Below the pieces are notes generated by a model. It had not been told where the DNA came from and searched no databases. It was given only the letters and a program-made list of their open reading frames with translations. From an uncultured Collinsella sp. (GTDB lineage Bacteria; Actinomycetota; Coriobacteriia; Coriobacteriales; Coriobacteriaceae), in assembly GCA_902493615.1 (NCBI GenBank), contig CABUQK010000105.1, positions 1-6,847 on the forward strand: a stretch of DNA of 6,847 nucleotides. The letters run 5' to 3'. Made by a program: the position numbers and the translations under genes. Positions 1 through 5,455 of this stretch are shown here, piece after piece. How positions within the stretch are numbered: position 1 is the first letter of the stretch; every line of letters starts with the position of its first letter.

Positions 1-1759
1 GCAGATGGCCTCGCCCCACATTGAAAAGCTCGAGGACGGTCGCGCCGCAGGTACCATTTTGCCAGTCCACTACGTAAGTGACGGCGTGAGTCAGGCATGG
101 ATGCGCCGTATCGTGAGCGGTGCGCTCGAAGTGGCTGCCAATCCGTTTGATCCCATTCCCGCACCGCTGCGTGCAAAGCGGAAGCTCATGAGCAATGCCC
201 GTGCGCTGCGCTCGATCCACTTTCCCTCGAGCATGGCCGAGCGCGACATCGCGCGTCGGCGTCTTGCCTACGAGGAGTGTCTCTGCTTGCAGCTCGCGCT
301 GCGTCTGCGCAACGATGGCGGTATGGTCGACGTGGTGCCTTATGCGCATGACGTGGGCGAGCATTTGGCTGCGCTTAAACAGGCCCTGCCGTTTTCGCTG
401 AGCGATGAGCAGGAGGCTGCATTTCAAGACATCCTGCATGACATGTGCGATGGCGGTCGCGTGATGAACCGTCTGCTGCTGGGCGACGTCGGTACCGGTA
501 AGACCGCCGTTGCCGCCTGCGCACTGGCGGTCGCGGCCGATAGCGGCACTCAGGCCTGCGTTATGGCGCCCACGGGCGTGCTGGCGCGTCAATATGCCGA
601 TAAGACCGGCCCTCTGCTCTCGCAGGCTGGTATGACCTGGGCGCTCCTGACGGGCGCCACGCCGGCAGCCGAGCGTGAACAGATTCATGCACGGCTCCAG
701 TCTGGCGAGCTCGACGTGCTCTTTGGTACCCATGCGGTGCTTTCGGAGAACGTCACGTTCAAGCATTTGTCGCTTGTGGTGATCGACGAGCAGCACCGCT
801 TTGGTGTGGGCCAGCGTAATGCCCTACGCGCAAAAGGCCCGGGTGCCGACTTGCTGGTCATGACTGCCACGCCGATCCCGCGCACGCTGGCGCTTTCGGT
901 GTACGGCGACCTGGATACGAGCATCATCCTCCATCGTCCCGTTCCGGGTGCCGGCGTGACGACGCGCGTCCTCACCGAGTCGAGTCGCGACCTGGCCTAT
1001 GGCGCCGTTCGAGAGGCGCACGAAAAGGGGCAGCAAGCCTACGTGATCTGTCCGCTCGTGGAGCCGAGCGATTCTGCCGATGAGCTCGAAGACGTACCCG
1101 GCATCGCTCGTGACGACGAAGGCCGCGTGACCGTGCCCGTACCGTTGCACGACACGGCGACCGAGCTCGATCGCCTTCGCCTGGCATTACCGGGGCTTAC
1201 CATCGAGCGTCTTCATGGCCGCATGCCGGCGGGGGAGAAGGACCGGGTCATCGATGCCTTTAAGCGTGGCGAGATCGATGTGCTCGTCTCGACCACGGTG
1301 GTCGAGGTGGGCGTTGACGTGCCCAACGCCACCGTCATGGTCATCGAGAACGGCGAGCGCTTTGGTTTGGCGGCCCTGCATCAGTTGCGCGGGCGCGTAG
1401 GCCGCGGCAGCGTGTCGGGTACGTGCCTGGTCATGACACACTCCAAGGGCAACGGCGGTGCGTCGGCGGCTCAAGATCGCCTCCAGTCGCTCGAGAAGAC
1501 CTCGGACGGCTTTACGCTCGCCCAGATGGACCTGCGTCTGCGCCACGAGGGTGAAATCCTGGGTTACCGCCAGCATGGCGGCGTGACCTTGCGCTTTGTT
1601 GACCTCGATGCCGACGAGGAATTGATCGAGTGGGCTCATTTGGACGCGGTCGAGCTCTTGCGGTATGCTTGCAACCTTGACTCCGTGGCGACGCGCCCTC
1701 TGCGCGATGCGGTCGCCATGCGGTATCGACACATCTTTAAGGAGGTCAGCGGAGGATGA
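1..1759 (+). CDS. recG: ATP-dependent DNA helicase RecG (3' part, N-terminus outside window)
   Basis: RecG is a superfamily 2 helicase that reverses stalled replication forks and processes branched recombination intermediates. The gene enters in frame at base 2 and 585 codons precede the stop. A full RecG is about 690-730 aa, so roughly 110-150 N-terminal residues (part of the wedge/OB region) are missing. Numbering from the Met at base 5: wedge-end signature IHFP at 71-74, Walker A GDVGTGKT at 160-167, DEQHRFGVGQR at 261-271, TATPIPRTL at 287-295, LHGRM at 403-407, STTVVEVGVDVPNA at 429-442 and QLRGRVGRG at 460-468. The TRG-like region near 506-525 reads LRHEGEILGYRQHG, where many RecGs have LRGPGEFLGTRQSG; I recall the EG form from actinobacterial RecGs. 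An acidic stretch at about 354-385 looks like a lineage-specific insert between the ICPL and LHGRM motifs. The stop overlaps the rsmD start by 4 nt, implying coupled translation. Confidence 0.96.
   Translation, partial: QMASPHIEKLEDGRAAGTILPVHYVSDGVSQAWMRRIVSGALEVAANPFDPIPAPLRAKRKLMSNARALRSIHFPSSMAERDIARRRLAYEECLCLQLALRLRNDGGMVDVVPYAHDVGEHLAALKQALPFSLSDEQEAAFQDILHDMCDGGRVMNRLLLGDVGTGKTAVAACALAVAADSGTQACVMAPTGVLARQYADKTGPLLSQAGMTWALLTGATPAAEREQIHARLQSGELDVLFGTHAVLSENVTFKHLSLVVIDEQHRFGVGQRNALRAKGPGADLLVMTATPIPRTLALSVYGDLDTSIILHRPVPGAGVTTRVLTESSRDLAYGAVREAHEKGQQAYVICPLVEPSDSADELEDVPGIARDDEGRVTVPVPLHDTATELDRLRLALPGLTIERLHGRMPAGEKDRVIDAFKRGEIDVLVSTTVVEVGVDVPNATVMVIENGERFGLAALHQLRGRVGRGSVSGTCLVMTHSKGNGGASAAQDRLQSLEKTSDGFTLAQMDLRLRHEGEILGYRQHGGVTLRFVDLDADEELIEWAHLDAVELLRYACNLDSVATRPLRDAVAMRYRHIFKEVSGG
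1739..1745 (+). promoter_or_regulatory. Ribosome binding site of rsmD
   Basis: AAGGAGG lies inside the last codons of recG and ends 10 nt before the rsmD ATG at 1756. A second GGAGG (1751-1755) directly abuts the ATG and is too close to serve by itself. Together with the ATGA overlap this supports translation of rsmD coupled to recG. Confidence 0.65.
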
Positions 1760-2385
1760 GAATCATCGGCGGCGAATGGCGCGGTCGTAAGATCGAGGAG
1801 CCCCGTGGTCGCGATGTCACCCGCCCCACGACTGATCGCGTGCGCGAGGCGTGCGCATCTATGGTCATGTCGGCATTCGACTTCGATCTGGACGAGGTCC
1901 GCGTGCTGGATGCCTTTGGCGGCTCCGGCGCCTTGGGCATTGAGATGCTCTCGCGCGGTGCCCGCTCGCTCACCACGTTCGAGATCGATCGCAACGCTGC
2001 TCGTCTGATTACCAAGAATATCGAGTCGCTCTGCCGTGACCGTGCGCGTTGGCGCGTGGTGACGGGTGACGTGCTGGCAAGCGCCTCGCGCGGCCGCATG
2101 CCGGGCGGTCCCTTTGACCTGGTCCTGCTCGACCCGCCCTATGCTTTTGGCGCCGAGCCGGTCGAGGAGCTGCTACAGAACCTAGCTCAGCAAGGCTTGC
2201 TGGCACAGGGCGCCTACGCGCTCTTTGAGCACGCCACGGCCGATACGGGCGCTCACCCGGCCGGCTTTGAGACCGTGCGCGAGAAGCGCTACGGCATAAC
2301 CTCGGTTGACTTGCTGCGCTGGGTTGGCAATGGCGAGGATGATGGCAACGATAGCGACGCACCCACGGAGGATGCCCATGAGTGA
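1756..2385 (+). CDS. rsmD: 16S rRNA (guanine(966)-N(2))-methyltransferase RsmD
   Basis: RsmD uses S-adenosylmethionine to methylate N2 of G966 in 16S rRNA during 30S assembly. The 209-aa product begins with the family hallmark MRIIGGEWRGRKI, followed by RPTTDRVREA at 23-32. The SAM-binding motif I is LDAFGGSGALGIEMLSRGA at 51-69. The acidic end of the next strand is FEID at 75-78, and the catalytic motif DPPY is at 126-129, as expected for an amino-N methyltransferase. The last 20 or so residues are acidic and polar and look like a dispensable tail. The start is fixed by the canonical N-terminus and a 4-nt ATGA overlap with recG. The 3' end overlaps coaD by 8 nt. The rsmD-coaD pairing is common in bacteria. 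Confidence 0.95.
   Translation: MRIIGGEWRGRKIEEPRGRDVTRPTTDRVREACASMVMSAFDFDLDEVRVLDAFGGSGALGIEMLSRGARSLTTFEIDRNAARLITKNIESLCRDRARWRVVTGDVLASASRGRMPGGPFDLVLLDPPYAFGAEPVEELLQNLAQQGLLAQGAYALFEHATADTGAHPAGFETVREKRYGITSVDLLRWVGNGEDDGNDSDAPTEDAHE
2367..2372 (+). promoter_or_regulatory. Ribosome binding site of coaD
   Basis: GGAGGA lies in the 3' end of rsmD and ends 5 nt before the ATG at 2378. It decides the coaD start, because the longer in-frame opening from 2306 has no such site and would add 24 residues upstream of the conserved N-terminus. An in-frame ATG at 2372 overlaps this site and is therefore unlikely. Confidence 0.7.
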
Positions 2386-2860
2386 CACCATTAACCGCGT
2401 AATCGTCCCGGGCACCTTCGATCCCATCACGTTTGGCCATATCGATGTGATCCGCCGCGCCCGCCGCATCTTTCCCAGCGTGATCGTCGCTGTTGCCGAG
2501 TCGCAGGGTAAAAACGGTGTGGGCACCACGTTTACGCTCGATGAGCGCGTGGCGCTCGGTGATATCGACGGCGTTGAGGTCCTGCCCTTTACCGGCCTCT
2601 TGGTCGACTTCGCTCGTGAGCAGGGGGCGGGGGCCGTGGTCAAGGGCCTGCGCGCCATGACCGACTTTGAGTATGAGCTGCAGCAGGCCGACCTTAACTA
2701 TCGCCTTGATAGCGAGCTGGAGTCCATCTTTGTCATGAGTGCGCCGCAGTACGGCTATATCTCGAGCTCGGTTGTTCGCCAGATCGCCTCGCTCGGCAGC
2801 GATGTATCGACGTTTGTCCCGTCCAACGTTGTCGAAGCGCTCAAACATCGCTTTTCGTGA
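2378..2860 (+). CDS. coaD: Phosphopantetheine adenylyltransferase CoaD (PPAT)
   Basis: PPAT joins ATP and 4'-phosphopantetheine to make dephospho-CoA, the fourth step of coenzyme A synthesis; it is a cytosolic nucleotidyltransferase, usually hexameric. The 160-aa length matches the family (about 159-165). The ATP-binding motif PGTFDPITFGH is at 11-21, with the T/HxGH signature at 18-21. The substrate-binding segment VVKGLRAMTDFEYE is at 87-100, and the ISSSVVR motif typical of bacterial PPAT is at 128-134. Compared with the E. coli protein as I recall it, the region after FTLDERVAL (52-60) is about five residues shorter, and about three residues are added before FTL. The gene overlaps rsmD by 8 nt and ends the first transcription block. 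CoA made here is the donor of the arm that activates the ACP encoded downstream. Confidence 0.96.
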   Translation: MSDTINRVIVPGTFDPITFGHIDVIRRARRIFPSVIVAVAESQGKNGVGTTFTLDERVALGDIDGVEVLPFTGLLVDFAREQGAGAVVKGLRAMTDFEYELQQADLNYRLDSELESIFVMSAPQYGYISSSVVRQIASLGSDVSTFVPSNVVEALKHRFS

Positions 2861-2884
2861 CGTTTCTTATTGCCTGGTGGCATG

Positions 2885-2893
2885 TGGTAAACT
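2885..2893 (+). promoter_or_regulatory. Putative extended -10 promoter upstream of the SepIVA-like gene
   Basis: TGGTAAACT combines an extended -10 TGn with a TAAACT hexamer (2888-2893). It sits in the 68-nt gap after coaD. Transcription would start near 2900, giving a leader of about 30 nt that carries the ribosome binding site. No convincing -35 is spaced normally: TTGCCT at 2870-2875 is only 12 nt upstream. The resemblance to TGGTAGTAT before rpmF supports a real promoter, but this is inferred from sequence alone. Confidence 0.5.
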
Positions 2894-2916
2894 AGCACGA
2901 TGATATGTTACCTATG

Positions 2917-2923
2917 AAAGGAG
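2917..2923 (+). promoter_or_regulatory. Ribosome binding site deciding the SepIVA-like start
   Basis: AAAGGAG ends 5 nt before the ATG at 2929. Two in-frame upstream ATGs, at 2905 and 2914, have no such site before them. The one at 2914 practically overlaps it. The site therefore selects the 2929 start. Confidence 0.75.
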
Positions 2924-2928
2924 ACCGG

Positions 2929-3426
2929 ATGCCGGGCGAGAATTTTCCTGGCGATAGGATCGTCAGCTTGGTCGATGAGCTCGAAGGGCTGATCGAGGAA
3001 GCCAAGCCGCCTTTCGGCAAGAACGCTCAGTTCAAGGTCATCGACGCCGACGTGTTCTTCAACATCCTCGACGAGATCCGCATGAGCTATCCCGAGGAGT
3101 GGCAGAAGTCCCGCCGTATCCTTAAGGAGCGCGAGGAGCTTATGGCTTCCGCCGCCGCTCAGGCCGATTACATCATCGCCGACGCTCAGCAGCAGGCCCT
3201 CACCATTGCCGGTGAGCAGGAGATCGTCCGCCTTGCGCAGCAGCAGGCCGACGACATCCGCGATCGTGCCCAGCAGTACGAGCGCGAGACGCGTTATGCT
3301 GCCGAGGACTACGCAGAGCAGGTCTTTACGCACCTGGAGGAGAACCTCAAGAGCCTGACCGGCACCGTTACCCGTTGCCGTCAGCAGCTCAACGAGGGTG
3401 CCGCCCAGCAGAATGGTCAGTGGTAA
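2929..3426 (+). CDS. SepIVA/DivIVA-like coiled-coil protein (short form)
   Basis: This 165-aa acidic, Ala/Gln/Glu-rich protein has no signal peptide or membrane segment. Residues 10-25 (IVSLVDELEGLIEEAK) are followed by a second short conserved block at 36-56 (FKVIDADVF, then ILDEIRMSYPEEW). A long predicted coiled coil runs from about 58 to 130 with repeating A-D/A-Q patterns (AQADYIIADAQQQA, QQQADDIRDRAQQYE). The C-terminal block 131-154 contains VFTHLEENLKSL. This order matches my recollection of mycobacterial SepIVA (Rv2927c, about 245 aa), a septum-associated DivIVA-domain protein essential for division, but with a much shorter coiled coil. Rv2927c also lies next to a DUF177 gene and rnc, which supports orthology. 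Such proteins are often auto-annotated as ATP synthase subunit b, but there is no N-terminal membrane helix. The stop overlaps the next ATG by one base. A role in division-site or cell-envelope organisation is inferred. Confidence 0.72.
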   Translation: MPGENFPGDRIVSLVDELEGLIEEAKPPFGKNAQFKVIDADVFFNILDEIRMSYPEEWQKSRRILKEREELMASAAAQADYIIADAQQQALTIAGEQEIVRLAQQQADDIRDRAQQYERETRYAAEDYAEQVFTHLEENLKSLTGTVTRCRQQLNEGAAQQNGQW

Positions 3427-3980
3427 TGGCTGAGTTCCCGAGCGTTACCGTCGATCTTTCCGAGCAGCTCGAGTTTCCTGGAGATTCGTATCCGCTGACC
3501 GGTAAGGTCGATGTCGCCACCTACACGGTGGGCGAGAAGGAGTACCAGCTACAGGACGGCATCGACTACGACGTTGTCTTTACCAATGCCGGTACCGGTG
3601 TCTTGCTCACGGGCATGGTTCGCGCGCACGCCACCGGCGAGTGCGACCGTTGCCTGGAGTCCGCCTCGTTTGATATCGCCGGCGAGATCGAGGAGTTTTA
3701 TCTCTTTGAGGTGCCCGAGGATCCCGAGGCCTACGAGGACGGCTATGAGCTTCTGAGTGAGGACCGCATCATCGATCTGGGTGAGCCCATCAATGACGCG
3801 GTCGTTATGGACACGCCGTTTGTGGTGCTCTGCAAGCCCGATTGCCGCGGTCTGTGCCCCACTTGCGGCTGCAATCTCAACGTCGAGCAATGCGATTGCG
3901 CTGCCCAGGCAGAGGCAGAATGGGCCGCTGCCACGGAAAATCCATTTGCAGCATTGAAGAATCTCAAGCTTGATGAGTAA
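3426..3980 (+). CDS. yceD: DUF177 / YceD family protein
   Basis: This is a member of the DUF177 (YceD) family, almost always encoded beside rpmF. In E. coli and plants the family has been linked to 23S rRNA accumulation, so a role in 50S biogenesis is likely, though the mechanism is unknown. The 184-aa product has an N-terminal beta-rich half and a CDRC pair (Cys73, Cys76). The C-terminal signature is at 136-158, with LCKPDCRGLCPTCGCNLN at 135-152 and a further CDC at 156-158. Nine cysteines in CxxC/CxxxC spacing suggest metal binding, probably zinc. ATG at 3426 shares its A with the TAA of the preceding gene, so the start relies on translational coupling; no strong ribosome binding site is visible. 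An in-frame GTG at 3420 is a less likely alternative. The last residues (NPFAALKNLK) match the usual family ending. Confidence 0.88.
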   Translation: MAEFPSVTVDLSEQLEFPGDSYPLTGKVDVATYTVGEKEYQLQDGIDYDVVFTNAGTGVLLTGMVRAHATGECDRCLESASFDIAGEIEEFYLFEVPEDPEAYEDGYELLSEDRIIDLGEPINDAVVMDTPFVVLCKPDCRGLCPTCGCNLNVEQCDCAAQAEAEWAAATENPFAALKNLKLDE

Positions 3981-3985
3981 AACTG

Positions 3986-3994
3986 TGGTAGTAT
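3986..3994 (+). promoter_or_regulatory. Putative extended -10 promoter of rpmF
   Basis: TGGTAGTAT joins TGn to a TAGTAT hexamer (3989-3994), beginning 6 nt after the yceD stop. Transcription would start near 4001, leaving a leader of about 44 nt before rpmF. TTGATG at 3970-3975 is a partial -35 match, but only 13 nt away. This would give L32 its own transcript in addition to read-through from yceD. Confidence 0.5.
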
Positions 3995-4044
3995 CGCTAC
4001 TTGCGCGTAATCGCCACACTGGATAGTTCATAAGGAAGGTCACT

Positions 4045-4224
4045 ATGCCCGTACCTAAACAAAAGCAGGGTCGTATCCGTACTCACACCCGTCGTTCCGC
4101 CAACATGAAGATCTCGGCTGCGGCTCAGTCCACGTGCCCCCGTTGCGGCGCTGTCAAGCTTCCGCACCACGTGTGCCCCAGCTGCGGTTTCTACAAGGAC
4201 CGCGAGGTTATCGTTACCGAGTAA
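4045..4224 (+). CDS. rpmF: 50S ribosomal protein L32 (bL32)
   Basis: L32 is a small structural protein of the large ribosomal subunit. The 59-aa product begins MPVPKQKQGRIRTHTRRS, close to the family start (MAVPK then a basic stretch), followed by KISAAAQSTCPRCG. Two CxxC pairs (Cys31/Cys34 and Cys44/Cys47, CPRCG and CPSCG) form a complete zinc ribbon, so this is the zinc-binding form. The ribosome binding site AAGGAAGG (4032-4039) ends 5 nt before the ATG. The position after yceD and before plsX matches the widespread yceD-rpmF-plsX order. A terminator-like hairpin follows 42 nt after the stop. Confidence 0.96.
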   Translation: MPVPKQKQGRIRTHTRRSANMKISAAAQSTCPRCGAVKLPHHVCPSCGFYKDREVIVTE

Positions 4225-4225
4225 C

Positions 4226-4233
4226 GGTATACT
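4226..4233 (+). promoter_or_regulatory. Putative -10 promoter element upstream of plsX
   Basis: GGTATACT contains a near-consensus TATACT (4228-4233) just after the rpmF stop. No -35 match is clear; the hexamer at 17-nt spacing would be AGGTTA, inside rpmF. Transcription would start near 4240. The leader would then pass through the inverted repeat at 4248-4261 and the terminator-like hairpin at 4267-4294 before reaching plsX. The call rests on the box alone. Confidence 0.4.
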
Positions 4234-4247
4234 CTGGATGCGATGCC

Positions 4248-4261
4248 GTTCCAAATGGAAC
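4248..4261 (+). repeat. Short inverted repeat in the plsX leader
   Basis: GTTCCA and TGGAAC are perfect complementary arms around a 2-nt centre (AA). It begins 14 nt after the TATACT box, at about +8 of the predicted transcript. It could be a small RNA hairpin (GTTCC/GGAAC with an AAAT loop) or a binding site for a dimeric regulator. The AAATGG part (4253-4258) can instead pair with CCATTT (4287-4292) in the downstream terminator arm. Confidence 0.5.
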
Positions 4262-4266
4262 CACAG

Positions 4267-4294
4267 TGGCCGGCTCAATGAGTCGGCCATTTTT
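4267..4294 (+). terminator. Rho-independent terminator between rpmF and plsX (possible attenuator)
   Basis: TGGCCGGCTC (4267-4276) pairs with GAGTCGGCCA (4280-4289) through a 10-bp stem with one G-T wobble and a 3-nt loop (AAT), followed by five T (4290-4294). This is a textbook intrinsic terminator. It ends only 4 nt before the plsX ribosome binding site, so plsX transcripts must read through it. It may simply end rpmF transcripts, or control plsX by attenuation. Confidence 0.82.
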
Positions 4295-4298
4295 GTAT

Positions 4299-4304
4299 AA
4301 GGAG
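4299..4304 (+). promoter_or_regulatory. Ribosome binding site deciding the plsX start
   Basis: AAGGAG ends 7 nt before the ATG at 4312 but only 1 nt before the in-frame ATG at 4306. The spacing selects 4312, which also gives a family-like N-terminus (MSNVRVCVDVVGGD). Confidence 0.75.
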
Positions 4305-4311
4305 CATGTAT

Positions 4312-5331
4312 ATGAGTAACGTTCGCGTTTGTGTAGACGTTGTGGGCGGAGACGAGAAACCTCAGGTTGTTCTCGATGGTATCGAGGCTGCACTTGCCGC
4401 CGATCCCGATATCGAGGTCTTGGCAGCTGGCCCCGCCGAAATCGTCAATCCCTTTGCCGCTTCCCATGCACGTGTTGAGGCCCTGGAGGCACCCGACGTT
4501 ATCGCCATGGATGACGATCCCATTCGCGCCGTGATGACCAAACGCAAATCGTCGATCGTGCTGTCGTGTCGCGCCATCAAAAAGGGCAACGCGGACGCGT
4601 TTTTCTCCGCCGGCTCCACCGGCGCCATGACCGCCGCTGCCACCGCCTACGTGACGCCGTTTAGGTATCAGGCCGAAGGCAAGAAGCAGCCGGTGCGCCC
4701 CTGTCTGACCAATGCGCTGCCCAATCGCGCCGGCGGTCTGACGGTGCTGTGCGATATGGGCGCCAACCCCGATGTCGAGGTCGATGACATGGTGCGTTTT
4801 GCCCAGATGGGTAGCGCCTATGCCCGCGTCGTCCTGGGCATCGAGCATCCCCGCGTGGGCCTGCTTGCTAACGGCACCGAGGACGAGAAGGGTTCCAACT
4901 TTACCAAGGCCTGTTTCCCTGCTATGAAGGCTGCCGTTCCCGGCTTTGTTGGTAACTGCGAGGGAACGGACATCACCTCAGGTAACTTCGATGTCGTCGT
5001 TGCCGATGGTATGTCGGGCAATATTGCGCTCAAGGCCACCGAGGGCGCTGCCAAGTTTTTGCTGCAGGAGCTCAAGGGCGCCTTTATGGCCTCGCTCGGC
5101 ACTAAGATCGCCGCGCTGCTGATTAAAAAGCAGATGCGCGAGATAAAGGCCAAGCTTTCGGGCGACGCCAAGGGCGGCGCGATTCTTTTGGGCTTGCGCG
5201 GCGTGGTCCTGATCGGCCATGGCGCCACCTCGGTCGAGGCTGTTAAAAACGGTACGCTCGCGGCGGCCGAAGCCGTGCGCGCCGGGCTGGTCGAGAATGT
5301 CGCCAACTCCATGGACGGTATCGTTTTATAA
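4312..5331 (+). CDS. plsX: Phosphate acyltransferase PlsX
   Basis: PlsX converts acyl-ACP and inorganic phosphate to acyl-phosphate, the donor used by PlsY to acylate glycerol-3-phosphate; it is a peripheral membrane enzyme at the entry to phospholipid synthesis. The 339-aa length fits the family (about 330-350). Visible motifs are VDVVGGDEKP at 8-17 (usually VDAMGGDxAP), the DDDPIRAVMTKRKSS region at 67-81, FFSAGSTGAMTAAA at 97-110, VLCDMGANPDVE at 145-156, GLLANGTEDEKGS at 183-195, GNCEGTDI at 214-221, DVVVADGMSGNIALKATEG at 227-245 and GGAILLGLRGVVLIGHGAT at 288-306. In many bacteria fabH, fabD or fabG follow plsX; here acpP comes next after a 124-nt gap. Expression probably depends on passage through the terminator just upstream. 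Confidence 0.95.
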   Translation: MSNVRVCVDVVGGDEKPQVVLDGIEAALAADPDIEVLAAGPAEIVNPFAASHARVEALEAPDVIAMDDDPIRAVMTKRKSSIVLSCRAIKKGNADAFFSAGSTGAMTAAATAYVTPFRYQAEGKKQPVRPCLTNALPNRAGGLTVLCDMGANPDVEVDDMVRFAQMGSAYARVVLGIEHPRVGLLANGTEDEKGSNFTKACFPAMKAAVPGFVGNCEGTDITSGNFDVVVADGMSGNIALKATEGAAKFLLQELKGAFMASLGTKIAALLIKKQMREIKAKLSGDAKGGAILLGLRGVVLIGHGATSVEAVKNGTLAAAEAVRAGLVENVANSMDGIVL

Positions 5332-5374
5332 GAGCGAGTTAGAGCGCTGTTATGTGCTTCGCGGCGCACGTCGT

Positions 5375-5384
5375 GGGGTAGAAT
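5375..5384 (+). promoter_or_regulatory. Putative -10 promoter element upstream of acpP
   Basis: GGGGTAGAAT contains TAGAAT (5379-5384), one mismatch from TATAAT, in the plsX-acpP gap. The -15/-14 pair is GG instead of TG, and no clear -35 is present (GCTTCG at 17-nt spacing). Transcription would start near 5391, just ahead of the palindrome at 5398-5419. It shares the GGTAnnnT form with three other intergenic boxes in this window. Confidence 0.45.
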
Positions 5385-5397
5385 CAGAACCGTGTCT

Positions 5398-5426
5398 TGG
5401 TACCGCCCGGGCGGTACCATTCTTTT
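5398..5426 (+). terminator. Perfect palindrome with T-tract upstream of acpP (terminator or operator)
   Basis: TGGTACCGCCC (5398-5408) and GGGCGGTACCA (5409-5419) are exact reverse complements, a 22-nt perfect palindrome. As RNA it folds into a 9-bp stem with a CCGG loop, followed by TTCTTTT (5420-5426). It may be the intrinsic terminator of plsX, with a slightly imperfect T-tract. It lies about +8 to +29 of the promoter predicted at 5375-5384, which is also where a repressor operator would be expected. No close match to the FapR box as I recall it. Confidence 0.65.
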
Positions 5427-5455
5427 GGTATTCATGCACTATGAGAGGAAGCGCT

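Larger units (their letters stand above)
5332..5455. other. plsX-acpP intergenic region
   Basis: This 124-nt gap is the longest non-coding stretch in the window. It holds the TAGAAT box, the 22-nt palindrome with T-tract and the acpP ribosome binding site. The first 40 nt show nothing I can assign. In Bacillus subtilis this position is filled by fabD and fabG, which are absent here. Confidence 0.8.

Noticed and set aside
2009..2848. 279-codon minus-strand frame opposite rsmD and coaD
   Set aside because: Antisense to two well-supported genes; low-complexity Arg/Ala/Pro-rich translation typical of a shadow frame.
2871..2882. TGCC-TGGT-GGCA inverted repeat after coaD as a terminator
   Set aside because: Only four base pairs and no T-tract follows; too weak to call.
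2905..2928. Upstream ATGs (2905, 2914) as starts of the SepIVA-like gene
   Set aside because: No ribosome binding site precedes them, while AAAGGAG is ideally placed for 2929.
2929..3426. ATP synthase F0 subunit b, suggested by the coiled-coil composition
   Set aside because: No N-terminal membrane helix and no other atp genes nearby; block order and neighbours fit a SepIVA-like protein better.
3997..4848. 283-codon minus-strand frame opposite rpmF and plsX
   Set aside because: It runs straight across the terminator, the rpmF gene and the plsX start; no recognisable domain.
5427..5434. GGTATTCA as a second promoter just before acpP
   Set aside because: The hexamer TATTCA is poor and the -35 position falls in the GC-only palindrome centre; the leader would be about 15 nt.
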